A program made the translations under genes and the position numbers. Shown here piece by piece: positions 63,001 to 64,000 of a stretch of DNA of 64,000 bases. Origin of the DNA: Diphasiastrum complanatum (Eukaryota > Streptophyta > Lycopodiopsida > Lycopodiales > Lycopodiaceae); assembly GCA_029204225.1 (NCBI GenBank), contig CM055099.1, positions 66,741,852 through 66,805,851 on the forward strand, given 5' to 3'. Under the pieces are notes generated by a model that saw nothing but the letters and a program-made list of their open reading frames with translations, ran no database searches and had not been told where the DNA came from. Position 1 is the first letter of the stretch. Every line of letters starts with the position of its first letter.

Positions 63001-63207
63001 ACCACCTGAACCGCGACTAGTCAGTGCCCTCGTCTCCCCCCTATAAGTAGAAAGCCAGCAAAATCCCTCAATGCACGGAAGTCCTCTCTCAGGACTCTCA
63101 TGTGTCTCTGTAAGTATAAGGATATCCCTTGTGGTACAAAAATCTCTAAAGTCTCCCGCTGTGGCTGAAGAATGGATACCATTGTAGTTCCATAAACTCA
63201 ACCGCAA
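60040..63207 (-). pseudogene. LINE ORF2: AP endonuclease and reverse transcriptase
   Basis: ORF2 starts MRLSLWNYNGIHSS. Endonuclease motifs: ILILTETHE, then LLVGDFNART, SVIDYSMGS and LSDHSYLSLSI (the S-D-H catalytic motif). Reverse transcriptase motifs: SPFLSILFNRAV, WSTNLIHPIHKGGDP, IAQADFRPEYTTSDHI, CCFVDFCKAFDSMPR (first Asp), GVKQGCPLSPTLFGLYIDEL and ILLYADDVVLLSQ (YADD). Then WGLSVNVAKTKVMVF and YTYLGVLFSG, and a tail ending RLCNMCSMHEIEDE, half of the usual C-terminal zinc motif. Frameshifts lie near 62855, 62095 and 60860-61050, and stops follow PRHLLI and QTREGL. About 1050 codons would be near normal length. Confidence 0.88.
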
Positions 63208-63295
63208 TGCTTTTGTGAGGGCCCCCGAACCGCTCCTAAGTCCGGGGGGCCCAAATCCCTATGCCCCAGACTTCTGAGGGTCAATGTATCGGGAC

Positions 63296-63614
63296 TTACC
63301 ATCCCGATAGACCACCCTTTTGCCTAGTGCTTTGGCTTTGCTGAAAATTCTTCCTTTCGGCAACTTGCATCGGTGTTAGATCATCGTCCATGAAAATAAG
63401 GGTACCTCTCAGCCGAGCTCGTAGCCTAAGGGCAACTTGCCGTTCCTCCATGCCCGTGAACCGTATGATGAGTGTGGATGGATCTCGTTTGGTTCTCCAC
63501 GCTCTTTCCATCCCATTGGGATGGTGGGAAAGTGAATCTGTGAGGAAACCGGTTGCTTCAGTAATTGGATGGTTGGTGGTATGGGACGCCAGTTATCGTA
63601 GGAGAGGGGAGTAA
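63296..63614 (-). pseudogene. LINE ORF1, C-terminal part
   Basis: Minus strand, reading upstream from 63296: IIRFTGMEERQVALRLRARL RGTLIFMDDDLTPMQVAERK. The D-D-L-T-P-x-Q-x-x-E-R motif is typical of the C-terminal domain of ORF1 proteins. It is 90 bp before the ORF2 start, the usual bicistronic arrangement. The N-terminal part was not recognised and may be lost. Confidence 0.6.
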
Positions 63615-64000
63615 TATTTGCAAAGTAAAGCTTCTTTTAAGAAAAAATATGTCTTAAGTTTCAAAGCTTAATGTTTAAAAGTTAAAACTTTCAACTCTAA
63701 GATTGCTAAATCTTAAAAGAAAGTAATATAAATTGAATCTTGGATGCCTGTCCTTGCTTGGCCGTACTTTCTCCTTCCTCCTCCTCTGTACCTGCAGATC
63801 TCCCAAGGTAGGAGAGGAGCTGCAGTACGTTGGTGTGGGAGGTGAGAGAAAGGGCCTTAGTTAAAATTCCTAATCCTTTGAGTTCCATGGGCCATGTGGC
63901 ACCTACGGGTGGCACCGCATGGTTAGAAAGGCTTAGAAGGGACAAATGGGGCCTTTTTTGGCCCCACCTGTCCTTTTTGCTTGAGGGTGAAGAGGAGCTT
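63615..64000. other. Right edge, no gene seen
   Basis: No recognised domain. It may be the decayed 5' part of the LINE or flanking DNA. Confidence 0.4.

Larger units (their letters stand above)
60040..63614 (-). mobile_element. L1-like LINE, nearly full-length coding part
   Basis: On the minus strand: the end of ORF1 (about 63614-63296), a short spacer, and ORF2 (63207 to about 60040) with endonuclease, reverse transcriptase and a C-terminal Cys-rich tip. Only a few frameshifts and stops break ORF2, so the copy is fairly young. The 3' end, expected as a T run on the plus strand left of 60040, was not identified; the 5' end may reach beyond 63614. Confidence 0.85.

Overview
This is nuclear DNA of a land plant with a large, transposon-filled genome. 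The signs are GT-AG spliced exons coding for a plant-type mitochondrial protein, introns of up to about 12.8 kb, an AT-rich base composition, many copia and Ty3/gypsy LTR elements primed by initiator Met-tRNA, an L1-like LINE, hAT transposase remnants and long (CT)n/(GA)n microsatellites. A fern or a gymnosperm is most likely from the intron architecture; that is an inference. No bacterial, plasmid or phage feature was seen.

Only one cellular gene is recognised. It runs on the plus strand from 19676 past 57954 and encodes an OXA2-type (Oxa1/YidC/COX18 superfamily) mitochondrial inner-membrane insertase with the start of a C-terminal TPR region. I assembled ten exons (470, 107, 128, 72, 102, 66, 66, 48, 138 and 56 bp). 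Every junction is GT-AG and every codon phase joins without a stop, giving 417 codons; the remaining TPR exons should lie to the right of the window. Exon 1 carries an Arg-rich, acid-free presequence, a good start context and a TATA box about 140 bp upstream.

Layout. 1-19.5 kb is intergenic: a gypsy gag fragment, a complex minisatellite (54-bp and 99-bp units), a copia gag relic, a deleted copia element between two about 1-kb LTRs, a broken coiled-coil ORF lying before a 3' LTR, a plus-strand copia 5' end, and a long non-coding LTR-type derivative whose LTR ends just upstream of the gene promoter. 19.7-58 kb is the insertase gene. Its introns hold almost everything else: AT-rich retroelement debris (introns 1 and 4), a GGAACG-rich MITE-like repeat (intron 4), a 12-kb nested copia element (intron 7) and a gypsy element plus hAT fragment (intron 8). 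58-64 kb has a gypsy integrase scrap next to a (GA)n tract and a nearly full-length, mutated minus-strand LINE.

The most informative structure is intron 7. A minus-strand copia element (38470-50527, 5-bp target duplication AGGTT) makes up nearly all of it; without the element the intron would be about 0.74 kb. Its RNase H domain is split by a 4-kb hAT-like element with a 9-bp flanking repeat. That element's transposase is in turn split by a truncated LTR element carrying a 79-bp tandem repeat in its leader. A separate plus-strand copia half-element fills the missing gag-integrase part of the host copia.
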